This document shows, piece after piece, positions 36,452 through 44,506 of a DNA stretch of 64,000 bases. Under the pieces are notes generated by a model. That model was not told where the DNA came from and did no database searches. It was given only the letters and a program-made list of their open reading frames with translations. Both the position numbers and the translations under genes were made by a program. This stretch comes from an uncultured Methanoregula sp. (GTDB taxonomy: Archaea; Halobacteriota; Methanomicrobia; Methanomicrobiales; Methanospirillaceae): NCBI RefSeq assembly GCF_963678795.1, contig NZ_OY787453.1, positions 620,001-684,000 of the forward strand, in the 5' to 3' direction. Every line of letters starts with the position of its first letter. Position 1 is the first letter of the stretch.

Positions 36452-37018
36452 ATGGCCGATATTCAGAATTTCGTTGGTTTTGCTCAGGGTGAACGGCTCA
36501 TCAAGGAATATTTCGGGTTCAAGATGTTCTCTCCCGTAAAGGCACGGATCAATCTTTCCGTGACCAGCAAACGGGTAGTTGTCTATTCTTCCGTTAAGAA
36601 TTTCTTTGTACAGGACCAGGCCTCGCTCTTCCAGCAGATCGCGATAAGCGAGATCCGGGGGCTTGACATCGTCCAGGGTACCCGGTACAACTTCATTCTC
36701 CTCGCGGGTTCAGTGGTTGCCCTCGTGGCAGGTATTGCTGCGAGCCTTGCCGGATCCCTCCTTTCGACCCTCCCGGTCATTGGCAGCAGCATCCAGATGA
36801 TCGGGATCCTGCTCTGCATTATCGGGGTTATCGGGATCATCCTCTTTGCCATACGGCCAAAAAAGATATTCCGGTTCATTATCCGGGGACAGGCCATTGA
36901 CCTCAATGTCGGGGAATTTGCACAGGCAAAGCCGGTCATGGCGGGCGGTTCTGACTTCCCCGCTATGGTCGAGGAACTCGGGGCCCTGATCATCCAGATC
37001 CAGGAAGGAACGGTCTGA
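36452..37018 (+). CDS. membrane protein with bacterial PH-like domain
   Basis: A 188-residue protein. The N-terminal 75 residues contain ARINLSVTSKRVVVYSS, a pattern typical of bacterial PH (bPH) domains, followed by two closely spaced membrane helices (FILLAGSVVALVAGIAASL and a second at about 112-133) and a cytoplasmic tail that resumes the PH-like strand pattern. Function unknown; membrane association is clear. GGAAG precedes the ATG at 36452. Confidence 0.75.
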   Translation: MADIQNFVGFAQGERLIKEYFGFKMFSPVKARINLSVTSKRVVVYSSVKNFFVQDQASLFQQIAISEIRGLDIVQGTRYNFILLAGSVVALVAGIAASLAGSLLSTLPVIGSSIQMIGILLCIIGVIGIILFAIRPKKIFRFIIRGQAIDLNVGEFAQAKPVMAGGSDFPAMVEELGALIIQIQEGTV

Positions 37019-37050
37019 TCCCCCGGCAGGTATTTTTTTTAACAAGCCGT

Positions 37051-37638
37051 TCAGTGCAGGCGGGTGACCGATCCTGACAGGCTCCCGACCGACCGGGTGA
37101 TGTCCATGGCAACCCCGTTCGGTGGCCGGATCTCAAGGTGGATGGTATCATCCTTGACAGGAAGTTGCGTGGGGCAGGCACTGAGCATGAACTCCTCCCC
37201 CGACCTGAGCTGGTTGTCGTTCGACTGGGAATTAACCCGCTGGTATACCGCCCATGTCCCCGAGTTCGCCTGGCACCCGGCCGGGTTGTAGATGGCAGGA
37301 TCCCTCTGGAGCGTCTCAAGCATGGTGGCATTATTGTACACAATCGTCATGCTCCCGAAATCGACCGGGGTGTTCCCGAATGCGAGCCTGCAGGAGAAGT
37401 TGATCCTGACGAGTTGCCCGGAGACCGGGTCCGTCACACCATAGACCCCGCCGATCGGTCCCAAAGCCGAGTCGGACTGGCCCACGGCAGCGTAAATGAC
37501 ATCCTGGCTCTTCTGGGTAACGAAGAACCCCGTATTGAGAACAACGTACGAGAACACGGCCGCAACGACGACGAACGCGATGAGGACTATCGCAGCTTCG
37601 AGTCCGGTGAATGCCTGGTCGTGCGTCTGTTCATGCAT
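37051..37638 (-). CDS. archaellin (archaeal flagellin) family protein
   Basis: A 195-residue protein. Its N-terminus carries the class III signal peptide DQAFTGLEAAIVLIAFVVVA (cleavage expected just before FTGLEAA) and continues SYVVLNTGFFVTQKSQDV, the wording of archaellin FlaB/ArlB proteins. The rest is a beta-rich filament domain with two Cys. The start is taken as the Met at 37638 (MHEQTHDQAF); the frame is open to 37686. It is a single copy with no archaellum motor genes beside it. The prepilin peptidase needed to process it is encoded nearby at 39565-40746. Confidence 0.88.
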   Translation of the reverse strand: MHEQTHDQAFTGLEAAIVLIAFVVVAAVFSYVVLNTGFFVTQKSQDVIYAAVGQSDSALGPIGGVYGVTDPVSGQLVRINFSCRLAFGNTPVDFGSMTIVYNNATMLETLQRDPAIYNPAGCQANSGTWAVYQRVNSQSNDNQLRSGEEFMLSACPTQLPVKDDTIHLEIRPPNGVAMDITRSVGSLSGSVTRLH

Positions 37639-37808
37639 GGTGAGATATGCCTGCTGCCCGTGGTACCGGGAAGTTGTCATCAACACTTCTGTCCGGGAAC
37701 AGTTTATGCATATCTGTTCTTACGGGCCTGTACGCCGGTTCTCACTTTCACCCTCCCCCTGCCAACCCTTCAATGTCCCCCCGGGCCCATGGCTCCGGAA
37801 GTGATAGC

Positions 37809-38075
37809 ATGAAACGGACGGAACTGGACGGGATCATCCTGCGGTGGAAGAGGACCACCCGGGCGCTGAAGATCCACGAGAAGGTATACGGGAAGTACAT
37901 AACAGACCTCCTTGAAAAACGGACGGATGCGGAGCTTGCCCTCTTCCGGGATCCGGTCGAAGCAGCCGCATTCTTCTGCCTGCTCGACCTTGTGGAAAAA
38001 ACATTCGATCTGCCCCCCGCAATCCCCGCACGGCCCCCCGGGGAGCAGTCGCTTGCGGTCTGGCAGGCAACGTGA
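37809..38075 (+). CDS. small hypothetical protein
   Basis: An 88-residue, mostly helical protein beginning MKRTELDGIILRWKRTTRALK, with EKVYGKYITDLLEKRTDAELALF. No known domain. The composition and codon use match neighbours, and it fits between the archaellin and the acidic protein gene. A link to the filament genes is only positional. Confidence 0.6.
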   Translation: MKRTELDGIILRWKRTTRALKIHEKVYGKYITDLLEKRTDAELALFRDPVEAAAFFCLLDLVEKTFDLPPAIPARPPGEQSLAVWQAT

Positions 38076-38083
38076 CGCCCGGG

Positions 38084-38398
38084 TCAGCTGTCGTCTTCCG
38101 GCTCGTCATCCCACGGGCGCAGCAGCCGTCCTTTCCGGATGACGATATCGGGAGCCGGCCTGCCGATTCCCCACGACGGGTCGTCAAGCAGTTCATCCGG
38201 CTCTGCCCGGATGATCGTGACGACAGTGTCCGGCAGTTCGTCGTCCCGCAGCGGCGGCATCTCGACCGGGTGCGCAAGCTCACGAAGCTCCTCGCGGGTC
38301 AGCCCCACTGCCGGGATCGCGTACTCGGAAGGCTCCGGTTCGATATCCAGCGCAACCGCCGGTATGTCCGGCATCTCGTACGGCCGTAAGGGAGGCAT
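38084..38398 (-). CDS. acidic Pro-rich hypothetical protein
   Basis: A 104-residue protein with repeated EMPPLR and EMPDIPA-like blocks (MPPLRPYEMPD at the start, VEMPPLRDDELPD later) and an acidic end (DDEPEDDS). It is probably largely disordered. The start at 38398 is preceded by an AG-rich stretch; the frame is open to 38554, which would overlap the next gene. Confidence 0.5.
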   Translation of the reverse strand: MPPLRPYEMPDIPAVALDIEPEPSEYAIPAVGLTREELRELAHPVEMPPLRDDELPDTVVTIIRAEPDELLDDPSWGIGRPAPDIVIRKGRLLRPWDDEPEDDS

Positions 38399-38489
38399 CT
38401 CGATCTTCTCTTTCTTCTTCAGTCTGACCTCACCTGTACCAAGGTTGCGGGTATAAGCGTTAAAAGATTCTGCCCGGACCTGGCCCCCT

Positions 38490-39104
38490 TCAGCGGAATG
38501 GCTCCCGCTCTCCCTGAACCGGCAGGTCCTCGGGTTCGTACAGCCACCCGGCAAACACCCTTGTCAGCGCCGGCATCGCGGCCCAGGCAAGGATGGGTAT
38601 CAGGATGGTGGCTGCAATGAATTTCTGTACAACCAGATCCTGCGATCCCACGAAGGGGTTTATGCAGAGTGCGATGACGTAGGTGAGCGGAAAGACTGCT
38701 ATCCACGAGATTATTGCCTGCTTGTACCGTTTCGGGGATTTTACCACGTGCTGCCCGGGAAGGGTGAACCAGGTCTCAAGGCCCGTGAGCACTTCCATGC
38801 GGGGCGGGGCGATCGTGAGCCCCCGCTCGGTTTCGAGCCATGCAAGATAGGTTGGCGAGGCATGCCACCGGTCGAGTTCATCACGGGATGCGAACTTGTA
38901 CACCACCCGGTATACCCCGTCGTGGTGCTTTCCTGGCCGGAATATCGTGATCCCGAGGTTTGCGGGAATGGCGGAAAAGACCTCCATGAGTTTCTTTAAT
39001 TCAGCCTCGAACTGCGGTTCAGAGCCTTCTTTCACGTAATGGATCCGCACGACCGTGATAGGATTTTCCGGAGGAACTGCCAGCGTCTTCACCCTCTCAG
39101 CCAT
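38490..39104 (-). CDS. antibiotic-biosynthesis monooxygenase (ABM)-like domain with C-terminal membrane helices
   Basis: A 204-residue protein. Residues 15-115 match the dimeric alpha/beta-barrel ABM fold (ITVVRIHYVKEGSEPQFEAEL, split here: VRIHYVK, PQFEAEL, then GVYRVVYKFASRDELDRWHAS). About 130-180 are two membrane helices. The catalytic function of this membrane-anchored subgroup is unknown. The codon after the acidic gene's frame suggests the two may be cotranscribed. Confidence 0.8.
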   Translation of the reverse strand: MAERVKTLAVPPENPITVVRIHYVKEGSEPQFEAELKKLMEVFSAIPANLGITIFRPGKHHDGVYRVVYKFASRDELDRWHASPTYLAWLETERGLTIAPPRMEVLTGLETWFTLPGQHVVKSPKRYKQAIISWIAVFPLTYVIALCINPFVGSQDLVVQKFIAATILIPILAWAAMPALTRVFAGWLYEPEDLPVQGEREPFR

Positions 39105-39186
39105 ACATATGACAGCTCCGGTTAATGGGGATATCGAAAGTGGAACTCCCGGGCCGGGAACCCCGGCACAAAAAAGGAATCCCCGG

Positions 39187-39555
39187 TCAGTGGCCGGGCT
39201 TTTTGTAGACCTTCGCGGGATCGAAGACCTTCATCCCGATAACCGCCCCGTCCAGGGTGCGGTAGAAGCAGGACATGTATCCCGTGTGGCAGGCAGCCCC
39301 GGTCTGCTCCACCTCGTAAATAAGGCAGTCCTCGTCGCAGTCTGTGAGGATCCTCAAAACTTTCTGGAAGTGGCCGCTCTCCTCGCCTTTTTTCCAGAGT
39401 TTCTTCCTGCTCCGGCTGTAATAGTGGGCAAACCCGGTCTCCTGCGTGAGCCGGACCGCCTCGATATTCGCGTACGCCATCATGAGCACTTCCCGGCTCT
39501 GTGCATCCTGCACGATCACCGGGATGAGCCCGTCTGCAAATTTCAGGTTCAGCAT
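39187..39555 (-). CDS. hisI: phosphoribosyl-AMP cyclohydrolase
   Basis: A 122-residue enzyme that opens the adenine ring of phosphoribosyl-AMP in histidine biosynthesis. The family signature is clear: [18 protein letters not shown], then [11 protein letters not shown] with the metal-binding acids, and [11 protein letters not shown] with the zinc-binding Cys. The length matches stand-alone archaeal HisI. Other his genes are not in this window. It lies 9 bases downstream of the prepilin peptidase gene, so it is likely cotranscribed with it. Confidence 0.96.
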   Translation of the reverse strand: MLNLKFADGLIPVIVQDAQSREVLMMAYANIEAVRLTQETGFAHYYSRSRKKLWKKGEESGHFQKVLRILTDCDEDCLIYEVEQTGAACHTGYMSCFYRTLDGAVIGMKVFDPAKVYKKPGH

Positions 39556-39564
39556 GGTATTACC

Positions 39565-40746
39565 TCAGGTTAAGAACTGCATGATTGCAAGGAGGAAGTC
39601 TCCAAAGATGATTGCCGTGATGAAACCGGCCGTGATCGGGATGATGAAGGGAACCGCATACGAGATCCAGACCGTGCCGGCTTTTTTGTAAATCGAGAGT
39701 TCCTTCGTAAATTCGCCCGGGTGCTCCCGGAGATCCTTTGTGTACACCCGGTTGGTCCCGGCATACATCCTGCGGAGGGAATCGGAAAAACCGATGAATT
39801 TCCGGCTGATCTTCCCGTCCTTCTCATCGAAGTCCTCCATCACAAATCCCCAGGACTCCTGGATTCTGTCGCCCTGAACCGGGAAGCCGAAGAACATATA
39901 CATCAGGGGAGCCCGGTTGCCCCGCACGAGGTTGAGTACGAAGATCGCGACCGGGGCCGCGAGGTTGAGGATCAGGGCGTTGATCAGCACCGAGAAGGAC
40001 AAAAATCCCAGCGGGGGATTCCCGAGAAGCGGGGTGAACGGGAAGGTAGGGACTGCAAACGAGATGAAGATGAGTGCCCAGGCATCCGCCCCGCCAAAGA
40101 GGTGCATCCTTCCGAAGATGTAAAAGACCCCGCAGAAAACGGCGGGAAGGAGAACGAGAAGCGCCGGCGATCCCCAGCCGCCCGGCGAGAGGAACTGGAG
40201 CAGGCCGGTGATCGCAAAGATCAGGATGATCAGGACGAAGTACCAGCGTTCGATGGCTTCGGATACATTGATCTCCGGTCTCTTTTTGCCCTTGCGGGCC
40301 TTCACCGGTGGCGTGCCCCGGTATTCCCGGTAACTGACATACAGGAAGATCCCGGCAAGCATCGCGTACCAGGGAACCAGCTGGATGTTGACCGAAGGTG
40401 CAAGGACAAACCATGACAGGGCGACAAGGATGAGCACTCCGGCAAGGTAGTACCAGATGGCGGATTTTTTGTAATACCCGGTAAGGCCAAGGGAATCTGT
40501 CCTGCCCCGGTTGTCGAGATAGTCTGCATACAGGAAGCTTGCGACAAGCGCGAGATAGCCAAAAAGAAGGCTTAAGTTCGCGGTCTTCTGCCAGATGAGC
40601 CAGCCGGTGCAGACAATCCCGATGGCAAGCATGGGGAGCCAGTGGATGAACGGCACCCGGCGGTCCCTGATGTCCAGGTACGAGGTATAGACCAGGGTGG
40701 CAAGGACCGCAACCGCCGAGATCACCATCGGGTAGAATAGTTCCAT
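39565..40746 (-). CDS. A24-family prepilin/preflagellin peptidase
   Basis: A 393-residue membrane aspartyl protease. One catalytic Asp is D25 in SYLDIRDRRVP and the other D221 in FGGADAWAL, the GxGD-like site with the second Gly replaced by Ala. About eight membrane helices, with a soluble insert in the second half (DFDEKDGKISR). It removes the short positive leader of archaellins and type IV pilins. In this window its likely clients are the archaellin at 37051 and pilins of the operon at 44507. Length is above the usual 230-260 of PibD/FlaK and resembles the longer EppA-like group. Confidence 0.85.
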   Translation of the reverse strand: MELFYPMVISAVAVLATLVYTSYLDIRDRRVPFIHWLPMLAIGIVCTGWLIWQKTANLSLLFGYLALVASFLYADYLDNRGRTDSLGLTGYYKKSAIWYYLAGVLILVALSWFVLAPSVNIQLVPWYAMLAGIFLYVSYREYRGTPPVKARKGKKRPEINVSEAIERWYFVLIILIFAITGLLQFLSPGGWGSPALLVLLPAVFCGVFYIFGRMHLFGGADAWALIFISFAVPTFPFTPLLGNPPLGFLSFSVLINALILNLAAPVAIFVLNLVRGNRAPLMYMFFGFPVQGDRIQESWGFVMEDFDEKDGKISRKFIGFSDSLRRMYAGTNRVYTKDLREHPGEFTKELSIYKKAGTVWISYAVPFIIPITAGFITAIIFGDFLLAIMQFLT

Positions 40747-40910
40747 ATGTTCCGTATATCATTTTTTTTTGGAACACTTATGTATGGCGATGGACGCGGA
40801 GCTGTGGCTGATCGCATAACTATAAAGTCACGGGCCTGCGAATATTTCCCATTACAGGGAGACGGTGCCTGCTGCAGCACCTGCCGGCATCCTGTGCATG
40901 AGGGGATTTT

Positions 40911-41522
40911 TTGAAGATCTCAAAAGAGCTCGATCAGTTGATCAGCGGGTCTCCGGACCATGGCAGGTATCTCCTGCCGGAACTGCTCCGTATTACCGGG
41001 GCAGGGCAGATGAACGGTCTTGCCGTGGCAAAAGAGGATGAACGGGTGTTTTACCTCTCGGTGCTGGCAGGTGAACCGGAAGGGGCAGTATCTACGGATG
41101 AGGACGGGGAGCTCTATGGCGATAAGGCGATTGTACGCCTGACCGGCAGGGAGATGTTCACCCTGTATGAGATCCCGGCTGATCTTATCACTGCGATAGT
41201 CATGGGATGCAGGATATTTGAAAAATCGCACCTGAAAAAGAACCTGGCCCACGTGATCCCTGAAATCGGTAAAAAACCTGACGGGATTGGAATTCTCACC
41301 CTGGTCGTGAAACAGAACGAAGAACCCCGGAACGGGTTCCGTGTCTCTCTCCGTTATGAGGGACGGGTTCTGGGCAGCGATATCACGACCGGTGACGGGA
41401 CTGTCAGGTTCCGCCTTGGGCATGGGGAATACGACTGCATTGTGCAGGACCGTGCCGGCACGGTCTTCTCCTTCCGGATCACGTTCGATGATGCCCATGC
41501 GGTCCAGACGGTAGCAGTTTAA
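40911..41522 (+). CDS. hypothetical protein with PEGA-like C-terminal domain
   Basis: A 203-residue protein starting at a TTG (40911) behind a good Shine-Dalgarno (GAGGGGA). The N-terminal part is helical and mixed; the C-terminal 65 residues (NGFRVSLRYEGRVLGSDITT in part, then GTVRFRLGHGEYDC) resemble a PEGA-type beta-sandwich. No catalytic motif seen. I do not recognise the full-length family; it is divergent from the prepilin peptidase. Confidence 0.7.
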   Translation: MKISKELDQLISGSPDHGRYLLPELLRITGAGQMNGLAVAKEDERVFYLSVLAGEPEGAVSTDEDGELYGDKAIVRLTGREMFTLYEIPADLITAIVMGCRIFEKSHLKKNLAHVIPEIGKKPDGIGILTLVVKQNEEPRNGFRVSLRYEGRVLGSDITTGDGTVRFRLGHGEYDCIVQDRAGTVFSFRITFDDAHAVQTVAV

Positions 41523-41865
41523 CCGGCAGCTCTCTTTTTTTATATCCCTGTGCCAGACGGCTCATTCGTCTGCAATAAATACCCTGCTTTTTGTCCTGCC
41601 GGTTATGACCGTTCCTTTCATGAAGAGCGTATACGGTGAACCTGGAATTGTCTGGCAATGCCGGAGAAACCGTCTGTCTTGCGGGGAATGGCTCCATGCC
41701 GGCAGTTGAGACGTGTTCGGGATCCGTGTCCCGGCCCGTCCATGTGCCGGTTGGGGCAGGAAGATACCCGTATTTTTATTTTCCGGGTCGGATAAACGGA
41801 TGCCCTGTTTTAAATATTTCATGTACCTATTTTAACACGATACTATCGCAGCCCAAGGTTGACCC
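41523..41865. other. 343-base intergenic region
   Basis: No gene. A TATA-like TTTTAAATATTTC at about 41808-41820 lies 46-58 nt upstream of the response-regulator start. Confidence 0.5.
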
Positions 41866-42657
41866 ATGCCTCCGATACCACGAATACTCATAGTCGAAGA
41901 TGACGAGATCATCGCCAACCTGATAACCACGATGCTGGAACGCAAAGGATATGCTGTTGTCGGGAAAGTGGATTCGGGAGAAGATGCGATCCGTCTGGCA
42001 GCGGAACTTGAACCCGATCTTATTATCATGGATATCAACCTCAAAGGGCAGCTGGACGGGATATCTGCAGCCAGGTACATCTTCCAGCTCTTCCATAACC
42101 CGATCATCTTCTTGACAGCCCTGTACGATGAATCCCTGCTCGAACGTGCCAAGGGAGCCCAGCCGCTCGGGTACATTCTCAAACCATTCACGGACAAGGA
42201 ACTGAGTTCCAACGTGGAACTTGCCCTCTACAACCACGGGTTCCGGAAACGGTATCTTGATGCCTACCCGATTGGTGAGCCAAAAAAGATCGTTGGTGCA
42301 CTTGAGGCTATCCTGATTCTCGATCCCCGGGGAAGGATCATTTATTTCAACCCGTATTCGACACGGATCCTGGATCTTCCCGAAGACCAGATTCTGATGC
42401 ATCACTGGCGGGATACCATGATGATCATCAACGATCAGACCAGCGAGGAACTTAAAGATCCCGTGCCGGAAGTGGTCAAACAGATGCTCGTCGTGATGTA
42501 TGAATTCAATACTGCTCTTGTCACCCGGACCAACAAGACCCGGAAAGTTGCCATCATCGTGCGTCCCATCAAGGATGAGCACAATGATCTCCTTGGCATC
42601 CTGATGCATATCCGTGAGAAGACTCTTGACCAGATCAAGATGGCACGGAAACTTTGA
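41866..42657 (+). CDS. response regulator receiver fused to a PAS-like domain
   Basis: A 263-residue signal protein. Residues 1-125 are a receiver domain with the acidic pair in VEDDE, phospho-acceptor D56 in IIMDINLKG, the Thr of FLTALYD and the Lys of ILKPF. Residues about 140-255 resemble a PAS domain (AILILDPRGRIIYFNP). There is no DNA-binding or kinase domain, so output is likely through protein contact. Its partner kinase is not in the window. Neighbours hint at surface filament or motility control, which is only positional. Confidence 0.88.
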   Translation: MPPIPRILIVEDDEIIANLITTMLERKGYAVVGKVDSGEDAIRLAAELEPDLIIMDINLKGQLDGISAARYIFQLFHNPIIFLTALYDESLLERAKGAQPLGYILKPFTDKELSSNVELALYNHGFRKRYLDAYPIGEPKKIVGALEAILILDPRGRIIYFNPYSTRILDLPEDQILMHHWRDTMMIINDQTSEELKDPVPEVVKQMLVVMYEFNTALVTRTNKTRKVAIIVRPIKDEHNDLLGILMHIREKTLDQIKMARKL

Positions 42658-42875
42658 TCTTTTCCTGCACTCCTTTTTTCCTGTCCTGATAGATCACGGG
42701 CATTGCTATCTTCCCCGGCTGCCTGCAGCAGGGAACGGCATTACGGAAGATCCGTGCTCTGCAGAACCGGAGATCAACCGTTACCCCTCGCACCTTATTG
42801 ATAAAACCCTGAACCTGTGCGGGGGCTCGCCGCATGGGGCTACAGCACGGAATCGCAGGTACAATAACCCGGGGT

Positions 42876-43670
42876 CTATGCCTTTGGCTTTTTCTTAAAA
42901 AGGGCTTTTGTGAACCGGTCGATGAACTTTTCCTTTGCCACTACCGGTTCCTCCTCCGTGTATGATATGCCGGCCATATCCGAAGCTATCCTCCGGATAG
43001 CTTTTGAGGCCGGTGATGCCGGGTACTTGATGACAATGGGTACTTTTGAGGACGTTGAGCGCCGGATATTGGGATCTTCCGGTATGATCCCGAGCACTTT
43101 TACCCCGAGCACTTTCTCCATCTTCCGGGTAATGACATCGGCCTTCTCCGGGTCAACCCGGTTGATGATCGCACCTCTGACGTGTCCCCCGACAACTTCG
43201 GTCAGGATCCTGGTCTTGAGGGCATCGACAATCGAGGAAAGTTCAGGGTTGACGACAAGGATGACTTCATCGGCAACCGCGAGCGGCACAATCCCGTCCC
43301 TGCTGATCCCGGCCGGGGCATCGATCAACAGGAACTCGCAGCGTCTGACGATCTCAGAGAGGACATCCCGGATACGTTCGGGATCTGCCTGCTGGAACCC
43401 CGAAAGCGAGATTCCGCTCGGGATCACCTTGAGACCTGCCGGCCCCTCGTAAATGGCATCGCCAATCGTCGCCTTCCCTGCCAGCACCTCGTGCAGGGTT
43501 ACGGGAGCGTCCTGAAGCCCGAGAACAAGGCCAATGTTGGCCATCCCGATATCTGCGTCCATGAGGTAGGTCTCTTTCCCGAATGAGGCAAGCAATGTCC
43601 CGAGATTGACTGAGACCACGGTCTTGCCGGTCCCCCCTTTTCCGGAAGCAATTGTATAGACCTTGACCAT
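42876..43670 (-). CDS. MinD/ParA-family ATPase
   Basis: A 264-residue deviant-Walker P-loop ATPase with KGGTGKT at 11-17, the signature Lys-Gly-Gly, then DADIGMANIG and LLIDAPAG. The C-terminal end FIDRFTKALFKKK is an amphipathic basic helix like the membrane-targeting tail of MinD. In archaea such proteins position surface machines or divide cells. Next to pilus-like genes (44507-48813) and the small protein at 43947, a role in placing the filament machine is plausible. Confidence 0.9.
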   Translation of the reverse strand: MVKVYTIASGKGGTGKTVVSVNLGTLLASFGKETYLMDADIGMANIGLVLGLQDAPVTLHEVLAGKATIGDAIYEGPAGLKVIPSGISLSGFQQADPERIRDVLSEIVRRCEFLLIDAPAGISRDGIVPLAVADEVILVVNPELSSIVDALKTRILTEVVGGHVRGAIINRVDPEKADVITRKMEKVLGVKVLGIIPEDPNIRRSTSSKVPIVIKYPASPASKAIRRIASDMAGISYTEEEPVVAKEKFIDRFTKALFKKKPKA

Positions 43671-43946
43671 GAATCCCCCGTCTGTGATGTAAAAGTTCCC
43701 TTCAGGTACCGGCTCGTTTCGGGCTTTTTTAGTATCGTGTTATGTCCGTGAGTTTAAAATATCTTTTGTGTCATTTCCGATATTCTGGCAGATTTCGCCC
43801 GATATCCCGCTATTTGCCCGAATTATACCCACAATTGCGGATCTCCTGCGGGAGAGCCAAAGAGTATGGCACCGGCGATCCCGTCCGGAGCTCTTTCGGA
43901 AAAACAATAATCCCCCGGCGATCGAAAAGTTCCCTTAAAAAAGAAT

Positions 43947-44174
43947 TCAGCGTTCCATGAGCTGTTCGAGATCGAGTTGCTGTACCACGGTCCTGCAGTC
44001 TTTTCGGATCTTGTCCGTGACTTTCTCAAGATCCATGGACTCGAGAGTCTCCATGTCCAGATCAAAATCAGTGGGGCCGGGAGGTACAGCTCCGTCACGG
44101 TTCCCAATGGTATTCTTTCCGCCATCATCGGTTTTATCAGGAATATTCCTGATCTTTTTATGCATCTCTCTCAC
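43947..44174 (-). CDS. small hypothetical protein
   Basis: A 75-residue protein with a charged, flexible first half and a helical second half (LDMETLESMDLEKVTDKIRK). No domain recognised. It is oriented like the MinD-like gene and ends 276 bases before it; the intervening stretch shows no gene. It may start at Met 4. Confidence 0.5.
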   Translation of the reverse strand: MREMHKKIRNIPDKTDDGGKNTIGNRDGAVPPGPTDFDLDMETLESMDLEKVTDKIRKDCRTVVQQLDLEQLMER

Positions 44175-44506
44175 TGAATGCTCCTTCCGGAAGCTGTGTT
44201 GTCTCTAACTGTGTGACCGGTCCCTAAATACTTTCGTTCAGGATTGTCAGGGGCACGTTGCCCCCAGATGGATCAACTCCCGGCATGTAACTACCTTCAT
44301 CTATGCCCGGGCCCGGTCAGAACGATCTCCCGGGTGGTCACCAGGTAATGAAGATCACCCCGGAACCAGGTAAAGAAATTGTTCCCGTTCGCTGATCTGG
44401 CAGAGAATAGATATACTCAGAGACAAATTATCATTTAGTTGCAGGAGAATGCCCTCCAGCATGGAGGGGAAATTGGATTTCATGCGATTAAGCGGGGAGG
44501 TTCTGG
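44175..44506. other. 332-base region upstream of the pilus operon
   Basis: Holds no gene. It has a TATA-like GATATACTC near 44409, a perfect hairpin at 44452-44468, and a strong Shine-Dalgarno (GGGGAGG, 44493-44499) before the ATG at 44507. Confidence 0.55.
44452..44468 (+). promoter_or_regulatory. hairpin in the leader of the pilus operon
   Basis: CCCTCCA-GCA-TGGAGGG is a perfect 7-bp stem with a 3-nt loop. It falls between the probable TATA box (near 44409) and the start codon at 44507, so it would be in the mRNA leader. It could be a regulatory or stabilising element. Confidence 0.45.

Noticed and set aside
42660..42870. Possible structured RNA between the regulator and the MinD-like gene
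   Set aside because: GC-rich words such as GCGGGGGCTCGCCGC look hairpin-like, but no known RNA family or conserved pattern could be supported.
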